Program-made: the position numbers and the translations under genes
The notes under the pieces: generated by a model
Seen by the model: only the letters and a program-made list of their open reading frames with translations
Database searches by the model: none
What the model was told of the DNA's origin: nothing
In this document: piece after piece, positions 42,932 to 54,649 of the stretch
Layout of the letters: each line of letters starts with the position of its first letter
How positions within the stretch are numbered: the first letter of the stretch is position 1
NCBI GenBank assembly: GCA_002633025.1
Contig: NMRB01002672.1
Coordinates: 12,430-76,429, forward strand
DNA: 64,000 bases
Origin: Notospermus geniculatus
Lineage: Eukaryota; Nemertea; Pilidiophora; Heteronemertea; Lineidae
Direction: 5' to 3'

Positions 42932-43660
42932 ACTTTTTGAAACAAACCCCTTTGAGCATGCTGAGGGGGGGGGCAATGACCGACCACGAGAGATATTAAT
43001 GTTCAAATCAAACTTCACCTTCATCAAGAAATTGTGTTCTATGCCCTAAGGGATTAGCCTTTTCCCATCCATAATGCTATTAATTTGGGAACCCTCATTC
43101 TAGCCTGCCGCTGAAACTCTCCACACACAGTGACACAGTGACCTTTCTGGCATACCCGCGGCCCTTACCCTGCATGACGTAGATCAGACATCAAGGCAAG
43201 TGTCCTTCTGAAAGTGATCCGCCCTTTGTCTCTTCCAGTATGTCACACACGATGAATGGAACTTCAGCAGAATTGGGTGCCTCCTTATATTAAATCGTGC
43301 TTGTTAACTGACCCTCCCTTTCTTAGTCATCTTTGTGTCAACCGAGCTGAGATTGGCCACTTCGAAACTCGGGTTGAACTAAATGCTTGGTTTCTTGGGT
43401 TCTTTTCCGTTGCGGTAGTACATGTATTTCGGCTACTTTCAAGGTTTGGACCATTCGCTGTTTCTGGCGCCCTGGTGGTCTCACATTGGATGCAAAATTT
43501 CAACTCTCGACCCCATAACTCGGCCAAAAATGCATCGATTTTGATTAAATTTTCGCCAACATCTGCAGGAAATTACCGTATCGCTCATTCTATCTCAACT
43601 CGTCGCCATTTTGCAAAAATTGGTCAGGCATGCGCAGAGCACGTTATAGGCCTATAGTGA
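42932..43660. other. Non-coding stretch, no recognised feature
   Basis: A 133-codon plus frame (43256-43657) shows no family. Confidence 0.5.
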
Positions 43661-43815
43661 GGACCCTAGCTCACTGCCTCAATAGGTGTCACCAGTGGTT
43701 AAATCTATTGAAATGAAACTGGCAACTCGGTCCTGATCAATTTCCCACACAAAAGCCGTCCATTGTATAGGACCTATAGTTTCGGTGTGCTGCCCTCTAT
43801 CGTAGCTAGGATGCC
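43661..43815. repeat. MITE family G(A)CCCTAGC, copy 1
   Basis: About 155 bases with ends GGACCCTAGCT and AGCTAGGATGCC. The interior, including ACTGCCTCAATAGGTGTCAC, GGTCCTGATCAATTTCCCAC and GTGTGCTGCCCTCTATCGTA, is shared with 45990-46157. Confidence 0.85.
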
Positions 43816-44780
43816 CGTTACATGTATACCATCTGCTAAGAGCAAGTGACTGTTCACGCTGCCGGTAGTACCGCCAGATACCACCATAACATCTGATGGC
43901 GCTGTTCGGACCTTTGCGGGTCGACTGACTTGCCGTCAATGACCCCTCCTCTGTTTGAAGAACGCCGCACTGACAACAAAAGGTTGCTGTATAACCTCTA
44001 GCCCTGGTTGGGCCATACGGAGACCGACATCGCGTGATTACAGCTTAGATCCTGAAAAATTCATTGAAGTAGCAACCCAGATGTCAAAGGGTAGAACCTC
44101 CTTCATGTTCGCAAATTCCAATTTATTTCCAATTTGGATATCAGTGCTGCCCCTGTAGGAACTCATGGGGGGCTTTCTTTGTTTGTAACAGAGAGATGGT
44201 CTGTTTTGATGATCCAATGAGAAACTAGGAACTTATCACGTGTAGCCTAGGGCAGTAACAAGAGCAAGCCCTCTAATAGTCTTCAATCCTTTGATATGAA
44301 TCCAACCGGACTGGAGAGTACCACGGACGCGAGCTGATTAGCCGAAATAACGTTCATTTAGAGTAGTAATAATGCTACATGCTTTTGATATCTTTGTTTG
44401 AATTCCGCCGAACTGTCCGAATCTGTAGGTAAAAATGCGATGAATCATTTTGTGAGGACAGGGGTCCTGTCGTATTGCCGTTCATTTTTATCGTGCAGTC
44501 CTTTCAACAGCCGCTTCGCTGGTCTCTAATTTCCAACATTATTTAACGCCTTTTGTTGTAAAAGGACAATCGTATATTTGTTACAACATTTGTGGAGTCA
44601 TAAATACACTGTATACCCAAGGACTATGATGTGTTCCGACGGATATTTCCAGCTCGCAAACAGATTTCAATACTTACAGTCAGACACGCTAGCAATCAGA
44701 GAAAAAATTCTGCACCAACCACAATGCAAATACATTATCATCTAATCTTGGTGCCCTCAACATGCAGGCCGAATTTTAGT
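43816..44780. other. Non-coding stretch, no recognised feature
   Basis: Nothing recognised. Confidence 0.5.
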
Positions 44781-44986
44781 TCGATTGGATTTCCAACATG
44801 GCCGCCAGGCAGCCATCTTATGTGACACATTGTTGGCTCCAATTTTGCTTCGGTATACGTCGATTGGACTTCAAACATGGCGCCGGCAGGCAGCCATCTT
44901 AAGTGACAAATGGCTGGCTCCAATAATCTTGCTTCGGTCATGGAGGTATATATTATTTTATACCTCCATGCTTCGGTATAGGTAAA
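44781..44986. repeat. 89-bp tandem duplication, second unit interrupted
   Basis: TCGATTGGAYTTC starts units at 44781 and 44870. Both contain AACATGGC, GGCAGCCATCTTA, GTGACA and TTGGCTCC or TGGCTCC, then TTGCTTCGGTATA. The second unit is interrupted by a 31-bp palindromic insertion. Confidence 0.8.
44939..44969. mobile_element. 31-bp palindromic insertion with 8-bp duplication
   Basis: ATGGAGGTATA and TATACCTCCAT are 11-base inverted repeats around an 8-base loop, with a leading C. GCTTCGGT occurs perfectly on each side (44931-44938 and 44970-44977). The first unit of the tandem duplication reads TTGCTTCGGTATA without interruption and so gives the empty site. A half copy, CATGGAGGTATAAAATAATA, lies at 45089-45108. 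Confidence 0.75.
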
Positions 44987-45800
44987 TCGTGCGTGAGGAA
45001 TGCTGCTAAAGCAAGAAAAACAATGGTTTCTGCGCTCAGGCAATCATCAGAAAACTCCAATCACAAACTTTTTCGAAGTAATTCTAGGCATGGAGGTATA
45101 AAATAATACTCCAAACTTAAGACTTCCTGGGCGTGTGGCCTGGAAACGACTAAAGCTTTCAAACTCCAAAGCAAACAATTCAAATACCAACTCAAACAAC
45201 AACTAATCATGCTAATTATAAAAGCAGTCATTTGCAAATTGTGCCTAATTTTTTATTCAAGCTTTGATGGAAGACACTCTGACTACGAACAAATAGAATT
45301 TTAAATAAAAGATATCCTTAGGTTCGTCGCTGCTCCCCCTCTCCACCTGAATAAGTCTAATTAATTTTAATTCACTAATTGGCCCGAGGGGGTTTAATTA
45401 CCGTTCGCTGAGAGACGGATTTCGGTTTTATTTCCGTATCATCGGCTTTGATTTAAATTTTTGCTTTTTTGTCGGCGGGGAAGAGTTGGTATTTATGGTT
45501 CTTGCCGACATGATCAAAGCACTAATGATAGCGGGACATTTTCATAAATTTTTGATGTATACTGATATGATTAAGTTATGCATGAAAAATAACAGAACAC
45601 TCTGTGGTGCTGAAAGGTTAAAAGTGGTTGATGTACCCGTTTCAAGAATCTCTCCTACATGTATAAGGTAAGAATAAAATACATGTAGGTCGTTGCGCTG
45701 TGAAAAGAAAGCGTGGGCTAAATGTATTTGCCATATGTGCAGATACATGTACAATCAATCTGTCGCCAGTGGTCAAGGTTGTCGTTCTATAAAATCATTA
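44987..45800. other. Non-coding stretch; half copy of the 31-bp element
   Basis: Apart from the half palindrome at 45089-45108 nothing was recognised. Confidence 0.5.
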
Positions 45801-45801
45801 G

Positions 45802-45949
45802 GGAGGTTTCGAAATCAAACGATAAACGTAAACGTTAACGACAACTTTATTTTTGTACCGAAAATGCAATGCAAAATCTGGTTAATATGTAGTATGAAAA
45901 ATAACGTTGTCGTACAGTTTTGGTTTATCGTTTGATTTCGAAACCTCCC
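45802..45949. mobile_element. 148-bp MITE, GGAGGTTTCGAAATCAAACG ends
   Basis: The inverted ends extend about 26 bases: GGAGGTTTCGAAATCAAACG plus ATAAAC pairs with GTTTAT plus CGTTTGATTTCGAAACCTCC. CATTAG flanks both sides (45796-45801 and 45950-45955), a 5-6 bp target duplication. Subterminal AACGTTAACGACAAC and AACGTTGTCG words also pair partly. Confidence 0.85.
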
Positions 45950-45989
45950 CATTAGTTCCTTTGTACGTATAAGATCACTTGAACAATTG

Positions 45990-46157
45990 GTCCAATGGGA
46001 CCCTAGCCCACTGCCTCAATAGGTGTCACTAGTGGTTAAAACTATTGAAATGAAACTGACATCCCGGTCCTGATCAATTTCCCACACAAAAGGCGTCCAT
46101 TGTATAGGACCTGGTGTCGGTGTGCTGCCCTCTATCGTAGCTAGGATCCCCATTGGC
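45990..46157. repeat. MITE family G(A)CCCTAGC, copy 2
   Basis: Same interior as 43661-43815. Here the inverted ends extend further: GGTCCAATGGGACCCTAGC and GCTAGGATCCCCATTGGCC. Confidence 0.85.
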
Positions 46158-46945
46158 CAAGTAGTTTAGAATACGGTTTTTTATTTCAATCTGGTAGAAG
46201 AACGCGATGACTTTCACCTTAGAAACCCGTTTCTATTTCATATTTGTTTTTTATTTCAAGGTGAACAAGTTGTTATACATAACTAGGCCTACATGTACCT
46301 TCTACCCCGAACTCCCGCGTACATGAAAGAATGGGCCCTTTAACCAATGATTTCGCGTTGTCGTTCAGAACAACAAGGCAGCAGACTTGTATGGCAGGTT
46401 ATGAAAAGCAACTTCATATTTTTTTACAGTGGTGCTCCAACGTACTTGATATGTATATTGTTACCCGGTGGTTGTCCAAAATGTTCTTCATTACCAGATT
46501 TAATCAAAGCGGAATTTTCCCACCGCTCCATAACGGCAAGTGCCAAGTGGAAATTACTTATTTATACATAGTTGGCGTGTTGTAAATGTCATCCATTACT
46601 GAGCCTTTACAGGTGTCAACGTGGATGAAATATTTATCGGTGATCCCAGCTAGTACGTGCTCACATACAAAACACTGGTGAAACGCCTAATATGCAAATG
46701 TCATCAACGTGAAAATCATACAATAATGATACTAATAGCCACGAGTAATAAAGAACTTTTATGATATATTCGTGGCTATAAGGGAAACGGTTAGGTTCAT
46801 GATGTTGCCATCAAATGTAATGGTACCGTACATACCACATGCAGCCTACATTTGTGTATTGGGCCGAATGGCCTAACCGGGTCGTAACTGAGTAGTTCTA
46901 GCAAATATGACGTTTTTGGAACAACCTTGGCGATACCTAACTTCA
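46158..46945. other. Non-coding stretch, no recognised feature
   Basis: Overlapping short frames near 46.35-46.57 kb show no family. Confidence 0.5.
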
Positions 46946-47061
46946 GGGCCATATTTTAGAACATTCCTTAACATTAAGGTCCACCTTAAATCTATTGTTC
47001 TGGGTGGTTTCGCAATAGAATTAAGGATGTCGACCTTAAGTACCGTTCTAAAATACGACCC
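46946..47061. mobile_element. MITE, GGGCCATATTTTAGAAC family
   Basis: Ends GGGCCATATTTTAGAAC and GTTCTAAAATACGACCC; ATTAAGGT and ACCTTAAG also pair. It belongs to the loose GGGCC-ATATT group with 12588-12712 and 14120-14233; an isolated GGGGCCATATTCACGAAG end lies at 47310. Confidence 0.75.
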
Positions 47062-47081
47062 TCAATCTTTTCGCAGGCGAG

Positions 47082-47237
47082 TTCCATTAGAACGATTTAG
47101 CGCGCGTTTATTTCGCGCCGAAAAGTCGTTAAAACATTTCTCACGCGCCAAAACGCACTTTTGGAAATGTCTCTATTTAAATGCAATTGATTCACTTTTC
47201 GGTGCGCGATTTGGCGCGCAAAATCGCTCTAATGGAA
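47082..47237. mobile_element. MITE, TTCCATTAGAACGATTT ends
   Basis: TTCCATTAGAACGATTTAGC then GCGCG pairs with CGCGC then AAAATCGCTCTAATGGAA. The interior is unusually rich in GCGCG words. It starts about 20 bases after the preceding MITE. Confidence 0.75.
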
Positions 47238-47329
47238 GGCTGGCCTAATGCGAAGCTCGATTTTAAAACTCGATTTTCATGCGCTAGTATGTTTTAAAAA
47301 GCGATTCCTGGGGCCATATTCACGAAGCA

Positions 47330-48639
47330 TTCGCAACTTTGCGAGGCAGATGATGAAGAATCTGGCATAGTGCAGACAAACAACAGATTTGCGTGTATAT
47401 TTTTAACACGTTGCATACGGGCATACGTTGCTACACGACCAACATCTACAGTCAAGGTTGGTGTAAGAAGGGGAAATATCCTTCATAACAATGTCGATTA
47501 TTTTCTTAGTTTTTCCTGACGATAAAATGATCTCATTTCTTTTTAAAAATCTCTTATAATCTTCTGTGGAAATCCCCATCTCCTCGAAAAAGCATCAATT
47601 CAAAATAAAAGACGGCAGACCCGAACAAATACGGGACCGTAAATCACCAAGCTTGGCTTATCGGCCTCTCTCAACGATTAGTGGTGCTGTCGCGTTCTAT
47701 GAATCATTCTATAATTAAGCTTGCGATAATCCCCAACGAATAGCTACATGGTCTCATGAAAAGTGACGTAATCACACACCGTTTGATGTCAAGCGATAAG
47801 TCATTTTTCCCACGCAATTTCCCGTTCAACATCTCGACCTACGTGGCTAGAAGCCATGTAAGCATTTCACTGAAATACGTACATCTATGCACGTAGCTTT
47901 CGACAACGTTGGGGTGAGTTCACAAAACAGTTTTTCCTGCATGATCCTGTTCCAAACATTTCGTCCATCTCAATTCCCCTGCCAAATGTACCCGTACCTA
48001 CACTGCAACGATATACACACACACACGAACCAAAGTTAGGTTGAAAACAACCAGAGTTTTTCTTTCCGACTCTTGCCGGTTATCTTGTACCAATAGCAAT
48101 GTGTTTATTCTGTCGCCACTGGCGCTCTGATTTGTTGAAATTAGGAGGGTATCCGACAGATATCACTGATTGAAGGCCGATTTGTCACTCTCTATATTGA
48201 CAGAAATATTTTTCAGCCATCACTTTATTACGTAGTTGTGGCGGACTCAACGTAGATCAGTATTTGGTCAATCATCTTTAGAAGGACATGGACCAAATTT
48301 CGCCGTCTCTGCATCGGTATCATTGGAGACAACAGGAGCAGTCAGCCGCGCGTATTGCCAAAAGATGGCAGCACAGTTCTAGCAGAAACTTCTCTTGATT
48401 GGTGCTCAATCAAGAATGAATGGGTCCGCTATATGCATTGAATTGGGCTGTAGTGACACCTATTGGTCAACTCACTGACAGCTCCTATTGGTTGTCGCCC
48501 GAGTGACGTCATTTCCCACAAATCTTTCATAGAATAAGGATCCTTGGGATAGACACCAAGGCTTAGAAATTTGAAAGGGGAAGCAGGAGACGCCCTCTCA
48601 GCTTACCTTCAGCTTACCTTCTAAGTAAGCCGTTGAAAT
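47330..48639. other. Non-coding stretch, no recognised feature
   Basis: Nothing recognised apart from a short CA-rich run near 48011-48025. Confidence 0.5.
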
Positions 48640-48960
48640 TGTTCTTTAACGACGAGCACACGTCTGGGAAATTCTTAAAGAGAATTGGTCGTGGCAGTCA
48701 AGGTATCTGACTAAAGAATCAAACGCCGCCATCTTGAATCTATTACAATTATTCACATCGGGAATTAATTGCCTAAAATTGTATATTTGCACAACTGCTG
48801 AGGCTTTCCTGTCTTCGAATACCATTTGGAACAAGGGCGACGGCACTCTAGGCTTACCTCTAGGGATGTCATCCACTAAAATACGAAATTTTCTAATTTT
48901 GAAATTGTGAATTTCGAGGGCCACGAAATTATTCTTAGTGTCATTTTTCCGGCCGCGGCT
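48640..48960. repeat. Dispersed repeat, paired with 56385-56690
   Basis: Shared ordered blocks: AACGCCGCCATCTT, TGAATCTATTAC, CTTCGAATACCATTT, CTAGGCTTAC, TAGGGATGT, AAAATACGAAATTT and GAAATTATTCTTAGTGT. Same orientation in both copies. Family unidentified. Confidence 0.85.
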
Positions 48961-51900
48961 TATTCCCTTTAACTGTTAGCCTGCATTATACTTGCCCCCT
49001 CCGGGTTCGGTGAGGCAATCCAAACATGCACTTCATCACATATAAATATAAATTGGTATTTGGTATCAAATGGTACATTTTGCCTACGGCTGGCTATTAA
49101 TTTCACCGCTTCTGTTATAGTTAGAATAGTCGATGATTCACGTGAAAATCGACACTCAAGGTGAAGTGCAATACGCTCGGTTGTCATTGATGCACAAAGA
49201 TTTCGGATAACTCAAACACTTATGTACAATTCCAGTATTGGTCTGTAGCCTGCTCTTGCCTCGGACGTAAAACGCAATTAAGCATGTTTGACCAAACTCT
49301 AACCGATCGGACCTTCATTACTGCATTACGTAATAATACAAACATATACTTTCCGTCTTTGCTAATTTGGACCATTCAGGCGTAGATTGTCATTAGACAG
49401 TATGAATCATGATTATACGTTGTCCTGTCTCTAGGGGTAATGAAGTGGCACCCCTGTGACCGTGGGGCTCGCCCTGAGTGTCGTAATACAGTGTGTTGAA
49501 AGTAATTAACCATGGCGCAAGGCAGGTACTCCGAGGTCGACACAGAGTTAAAGCAGATTTGATTGGACGGGAACACTTGGTCACGCAGTGTCCATTGGTG
49601 ACATGTGACATCACAGCCAATCAGCGTCACGTGTCAAAGATGGCTTCCAAAATGTTTGTAATGACAAACCCTTGCATATGAATGAAACCTTCATCGTAAC
49701 TTTGGCCGACAAACATTAGGCTACACTGCATCCTCTTCAATGAAAAGGACGAAGAAGCATGGTTGAGGCCAAAAACATTGGAATAAAATCTCACACGACC
49801 ACCGTCATTCCCAGCCATTTTTTTTCGAAGAGACGGTCTATATTCTCTGGAATCAGTGGTAGGCCTAGTCACCCGCCGCTGATTTTGGCACCAGAAGGAT
49901 CCTGTTCTTTCCCTCTCCCTGGGCCTCTCCCCTAGTCTCGTTGGAGATCGACAGTTTATTCGATCTAACCTCTCCCTCCTGTTCCTCACCCAGGACTCCG
50001 TCAACCGGAGCGATTTGCTCAGTAAGGGCTGTTTGCCTGCCTGATGAGCAAGTTATTACCGATTGAATAGCAAACCACGAGGTGACTCACGATTATGGCA
50101 TTAAGGAAAGATGAGGCAGGGTGACAACGAGGGCAGGCAATCTGGAGACTGTCGGAATCCCGTCACATCCAATGATCATTTGAGGCGGGGAGCGTGCTGC
50201 GGCCATGCCACCTGTATGGCAGGCGGATTGATGCGGATTACCAGAGCCGGGTTTTGAGGAAACGATCGTAGATTCATTACGTTCCCGATGAATATGCGTC
50301 AATGATGCTTTTGTGCGACAGGTCTTGTTACATCGTCGGGAGTTCTTCTTTCTAATGCTTGTATCAACTTGCTGATGAATTGTATCAACCATGTAATTGC
50401 CGGCAGCAGGTTTGTTTCCGTGTCCGGCGTTTTTCATGACAAGACCGGATGGATAAAACTACATTAGTATAGAATTGACTATTGCTAATGTTGAATCTCG
50501 TTTACGTTAAAGAGGCAGAAACGCCCTCAACGCCTCAGGCAAATGAGACAATCCATGCTTCTTGGGTGATATCTGATACCTATATACTTGTGACTCATTA
50601 TCGTATATCACCATCTTCCATATGACCGAAGATAGGTACTTTCCAATCAAAGTTTAAAACGTGACCATGCAAAAAACACGTCGCGCTTGTTAAATTCCAG
50701 CCGGGGGCACTAGATGGATTTCATTTCAAAGTACTTTTAGCTTCGAAATTGATGGTGCGCCACGACACGCCTTCGAGGCTATTTCAAACTTATGTATCAA
50801 TGATAGTAAGTTTTACCAATATCGTTTTTATCACAGCTTGTGGCGGAAAAAAACTGGCAGGCGTTTCAGCAAATCTCTTATCACCGACAACAACGAGACG
50901 AAAAAATTGCCATAAATATCACAACAACGTCAATAAATAATCGCCTGTGGCGGTGTTTGAGAGCGTGGGATTTGTCTGGCGTGATATTCCAAGGCCGAAT
51001 ACTTCGTCAGTTCCGAGATCAGACCGTAAAATGTTAGATTCTCCGGTCCTTTTGTATTGGAGAAAAAGGGCAGCTTCCTCTCAGGCTCAGACCTAAATGG
51101 TACCATTAGTGTCATCAGTATACATCAATAATACACCAAATGTACAATTCGGTTTGTTACGAATAACATCCAAAAAAACAGGCAGGCTATTCAAGCTCGG
51201 CATATACAACGCCGATGACACCGCAGATGAAACCGAAATAAAGGGACAAAGTCAATGCTTCTTACAAAGGATTGTCGACAAAGAATCATAAGGGAATTCT
51301 CAAAATACCAGAAAATATCGCATAATACCATATTGATTGCACGATGATACACCTGACGCAGTGCCAAAGCCCAGTGAAAAATCACTCGATATCAAAAGGC
51401 ACGAATCGGAATGCGACGCATGATAATTTACTTAGTGGAGTGAGCCCTTTATACATTTCGCAAATATCGCCGCGATTGCGTGACGATTATTTCACGTTAC
51501 TATAGATATCATCGGCGTCGTAATCAGAAACGGAAATCGACGTGCCGTGATCAGCAGTGGTAAATCCTTGTTTTATATCAACCACCCTGCCGACTCGCTG
51601 GCAGACGAGACATGTCATTGGGGTTCAATTGACGTGTTTATCGGCGTAAAGGGGAGAAAAGCTTTTTTCGAAGGCACTCTGTTTATTCGTATTTCACAGC
51701 TAGTTCTCCCCGGCGAATCGTCTTTATTCAAGTCGATTGCATGTCGGAGTGTTTCTTTTGGGAAATGTTAAACCATCCAGTGTCTTCATGCTTCTCCGAC
51801 ATTTTCTCTGCTAATGCAACGTCGAGTGTCATGCAAGATGCAACCTCGAGTGTCTTATTGGACTTCAGGTAAGCATGCTATGCATCAAAAGTTTGAGACT
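48961..51900. other. Non-coding stretch, no recognised feature
   Basis: Many short frames on both strands; none with a recognisable family. No large repeat seen. Confidence 0.45.
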
Positions 51901-52112
51901 TTAAAGGAGCACGGTATTGGATCTCAAATGCGCTATTTGACTGCCGACGTAGAGGGAGCCACCTAGCGGCAGTAATACGAACTACAAAAATGCATTACAA
52001 AATGTACGGAGGAAATCGGGTCAACTCGCCAATACGTCGTTGGTCCCTGCGTTGGCGAGTGGCACAGTGGCGCCGGCTGTCGAGAAAAAGTGGCAATACC
52101 GTGCTCCTTTAA
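51901..52112. mobile_element. TTAA-flanked MITE, AGGAGCACGGTATTG ends
   Basis: TTAA then AGGAGCACGGTATTG at the left; CAATACCGTGCTCCT then TTAA at the right, a perfect 15-base inverted repeat. The size is about 204 bp between the TTAA sites. TTAA suggests a piggyBac-type origin. Confidence 0.85.
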
Positions 52113-53086
52113 TGATTTGTGACGGAAATATTAGAAAGCTTAGAACGGTGCTGTCATGTGCCAAGCAAGATCAGGGACTTTTTCCGATGAACAGATCAGC
52201 AGTTCAGATGGGCCTGCCTTCCTTTTACATGTAGTTTCTCGTTTTACTGCGCATCGCTCTGGCAGCAGGTGCGGGGTTGTCCGGCCAATAATAAACACAG
52301 GAAAGCATGATAGTATTGCTGATGTTGTTTTGTTCGAAAACTCTCCAAGTTTCGACGAGTTTCTGCATCCTGAGAAATCAGGGGTTCTTAGCGCACGCTT
52401 CCTTCGTCACCGCGGTGACAAAGGGGCGAAAGTCTCTGATGTTCTCGGATAAGTTTCTCTGTGTAATTGTCAGTGTCATCAGCACTGGGGACGAGGTACC
52501 TCACAATACAAGTGACGAGGTTTCATTTGTAACATGAAATGATATCGACCAATAGAAAGCGATCACGATGTCTTGTGACGATATCGACCAATAGGGAGCG
52601 AGCATCATATTGTCTTGTAATGATTCTTATCCCGTATCATCGGACTAATCCTAACCTTTCGGTCAACTTTGACCCCTTGGTGGGCTAACAGTATTGGAAA
52701 ACTGCAGGTGGTCCAAGGCGTGACCAACGAGCATGCGCAGTGTGGCGTTTCGATCGGCAAACAATGGCCGATTGGGTACGATTGCCTAGTCAATCGATGA
52801 GGCCCTTGGGTGCAGATTTCTGTGGACATCTTCCATCCCACCTCGATCGCCCAGAGAACAACATCTCTCAGTCATTTGTACCCACTCATGAGGGTCATCA
52901 AGGTTTGTTCGTCGCTACGTTCTCAGAAAAATCGGCTTTCTTTGACCCTCCTTTGATGTAACACTAGAAGATAAAAGGTTTCGAGTAGAAGAAGGGTCGT
53001 AGTTTACAAACGTATGGAAACTGATGAATAGCCTTGGAGGGTCCTGACATTACTCCAGAAATCCATGGTGGAATCGTCTTCTAATG
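52113..53086. other. Non-coding stretch, no recognised feature
   Basis: A short direct repeat of ATATCGACCAATAGRRAGCG at 52541-52602; otherwise nothing recognised. Confidence 0.5.
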
Positions 53087-53347
53087 CCCCCCCCCCCCCA
53101 TCACACTGAGCTAGTTCTTAGTACATGTACGTTCTTGAAAATGTTGCCGAACGGGCTTAAACTGCGTGCGAACGGAGTGGACGTAGTGGCAACTTTTTAC
53201 AGTCTTTTTACGAACTTGATGGACGGGTTCGGACGGGAAGGGTGCTCCAGAACTTCGAGGCATTGTTTGGCCAACGTTACACGTTCTAACCCGTTTTACG
53301 ATTTTTAGGACGGGGCAGGACGTTTTGAGAACTACGTCAGTGTGACG
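53087..53347. mobile_element. MITE, CCCCCATCACACTGAG family, copy 1
   Basis: It starts in a run of 13 C, then ATCACACTGAGCTAGTTCTT, and ends TTTTGAGAACTACGTCAGTGTGA. The interior matches the copy at 53364. The right end has lost the GGGGG tail. Confidence 0.8.
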
Positions 53348-53363
53348 GTACATGTACCTTATA

Positions 53364-53606
53364 CCCCCATCACACTGAGCTAGTTCTCAGTACGTTCTTG
53401 AAAATTTTGCCGAACGGGCTCAAACTGTGTGCGAACGGAGTGGACGTAGTGGCAACGTTTTACAGTCTTTTTACGAACTTCGTGGATGGGAAGGGTGCTC
53501 CAGTACATCGAAGCATTATTTGGCCAAGGGTACACGTTCTAGCCCGTTTTACGATTTTTTTAGGACGGGGCAGGACGTTTTGAGAACGACTTCAGTGTGA
53601 TGGGGG
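53364..53606. mobile_element. MITE, CCCCCATCACACTGAG family, copy 2
   Basis: Ends CCCCCATCACACTGAG and TTCAGTGTGATGGGGG with GTTCTCAGTACGTTCTTGAA against CGTTTTGAGAACG-type pairing. TA occurs on both sides (53362-53363 and 53607-53608), as expected for a Tc1/mariner-type target. Complete, unlike copy 1. Confidence 0.85.
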
Positions 53607-54129
53607 TATTAAGCAGTGACAGAGGTCCGCATGTGAAAAGGTAGGCTAGAGTTCGTGGTGGTAACGTTTAGTGAGGCCGATACGAAATCGAGTTTCCATC
53701 ACCTGTTGAGATCCAAGAGATTGAATCCTCGGTCAGGTCTTTGCTCGAAACCGCCCACGGATGAACGAGGCTATGGAAGCATGATCAGTACTTCCTTTAT
53801 CACTGTCAATGGCACTTGGAAAGTTTCACGCATCATTTCCTTGGTATCAAACCCAGCTAGGCAGCTGACACGTTCCTCTGTGACTGCTTCGATTGATTTT
53901 ACTGGGCAGCACTGGCTAACTCGATCGGCTTCCGAGTTCCCTACCATTTGATGGTGTAAGTAGGGGGTCATTTAATGCCACATGATCACGTATCAACATG
54001 AGTCACAGGATGTTTTCTGGGGAGGGGAAATCGTTTCGATTTTTTGGGGAGGGGGTTCTCCTTCTTGATCGCAAGCAAACGGGAGCCGCCGCGGCGTTTG
54101 CCTTAACCCCAGGCAAGAACTACGTACCG
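53607..54129. other. Non-coding stretch, no recognised feature
   Basis: Nothing recognised. Confidence 0.5.
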
Positions 54130-54520
54130 CGGTATTTAATGACCTCAACCCAGGGTAAACTCCTCCCGCAGGTTCAAACTGCTGCCCACTACGTAACCCG
54201 CGCTTTGAAACTGCTTCATTTGGTGCGATCCTCAAAGTATCACTAATAGACGGCGTTAGCTGTCCGATTTGGGCCATTCCCGCTGCGAATCTGCCGCGAG
54301 TATGAATATACAGTGTAGCCTACATTTTGTACACGTATCTTAGCCAATCAGAAAGTGTGTTACGGCGGCGTCGGTTAAACCCGTGATAATGGCTTATGAT
54401 TGACTGCCTCGTCAAACAGCGCCGTCTATTGATAATCCATGACTTTTGGCGCCAATCATGCCAGTGTTCAGTGGGTCTACTACGACCAACTGAACTCTGG
54501 GGACGAGTGTAACCCAGGGA
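54130..54520 (+). repeat. Dispersed repeat, 390 bp, copy at 54 kb
   Basis: Ordered blocks shared with 55580-55960: AACTCCTCC, GAAACTGCTTCA, TGCGATCCTCAAA, GGCGTT-GCTGTCCGATT, GAATCTGCCGCGAGTATGAA, TTTTGTACACGTATCTTAGC, CAATCAGAAAGTG, AACAGCGCCGTCTATTGAT and CAACTGAAC-CTGGG. A reverse partial copy lies at 29213-29360 and a relic at 55-135. Confidence 0.85.
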
Positions 54521-54649
54521 GGAACGTAGGCGAGTCCAAAGGATTTCCCAGAGTTTGCCCGCTGTGCAGGATCGAAGTACACCAGCACTTGATTTGATTT
54601 CCCACGGAGTATATCTGGCAGGTTACAACCAAATACAGACAAGGCTCGC

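Noticed and set aside
43256-43657. 133-codon plus-strand frame
   Set aside because: No recognisable domain; overlapping opposite-strand frame of similar quality.
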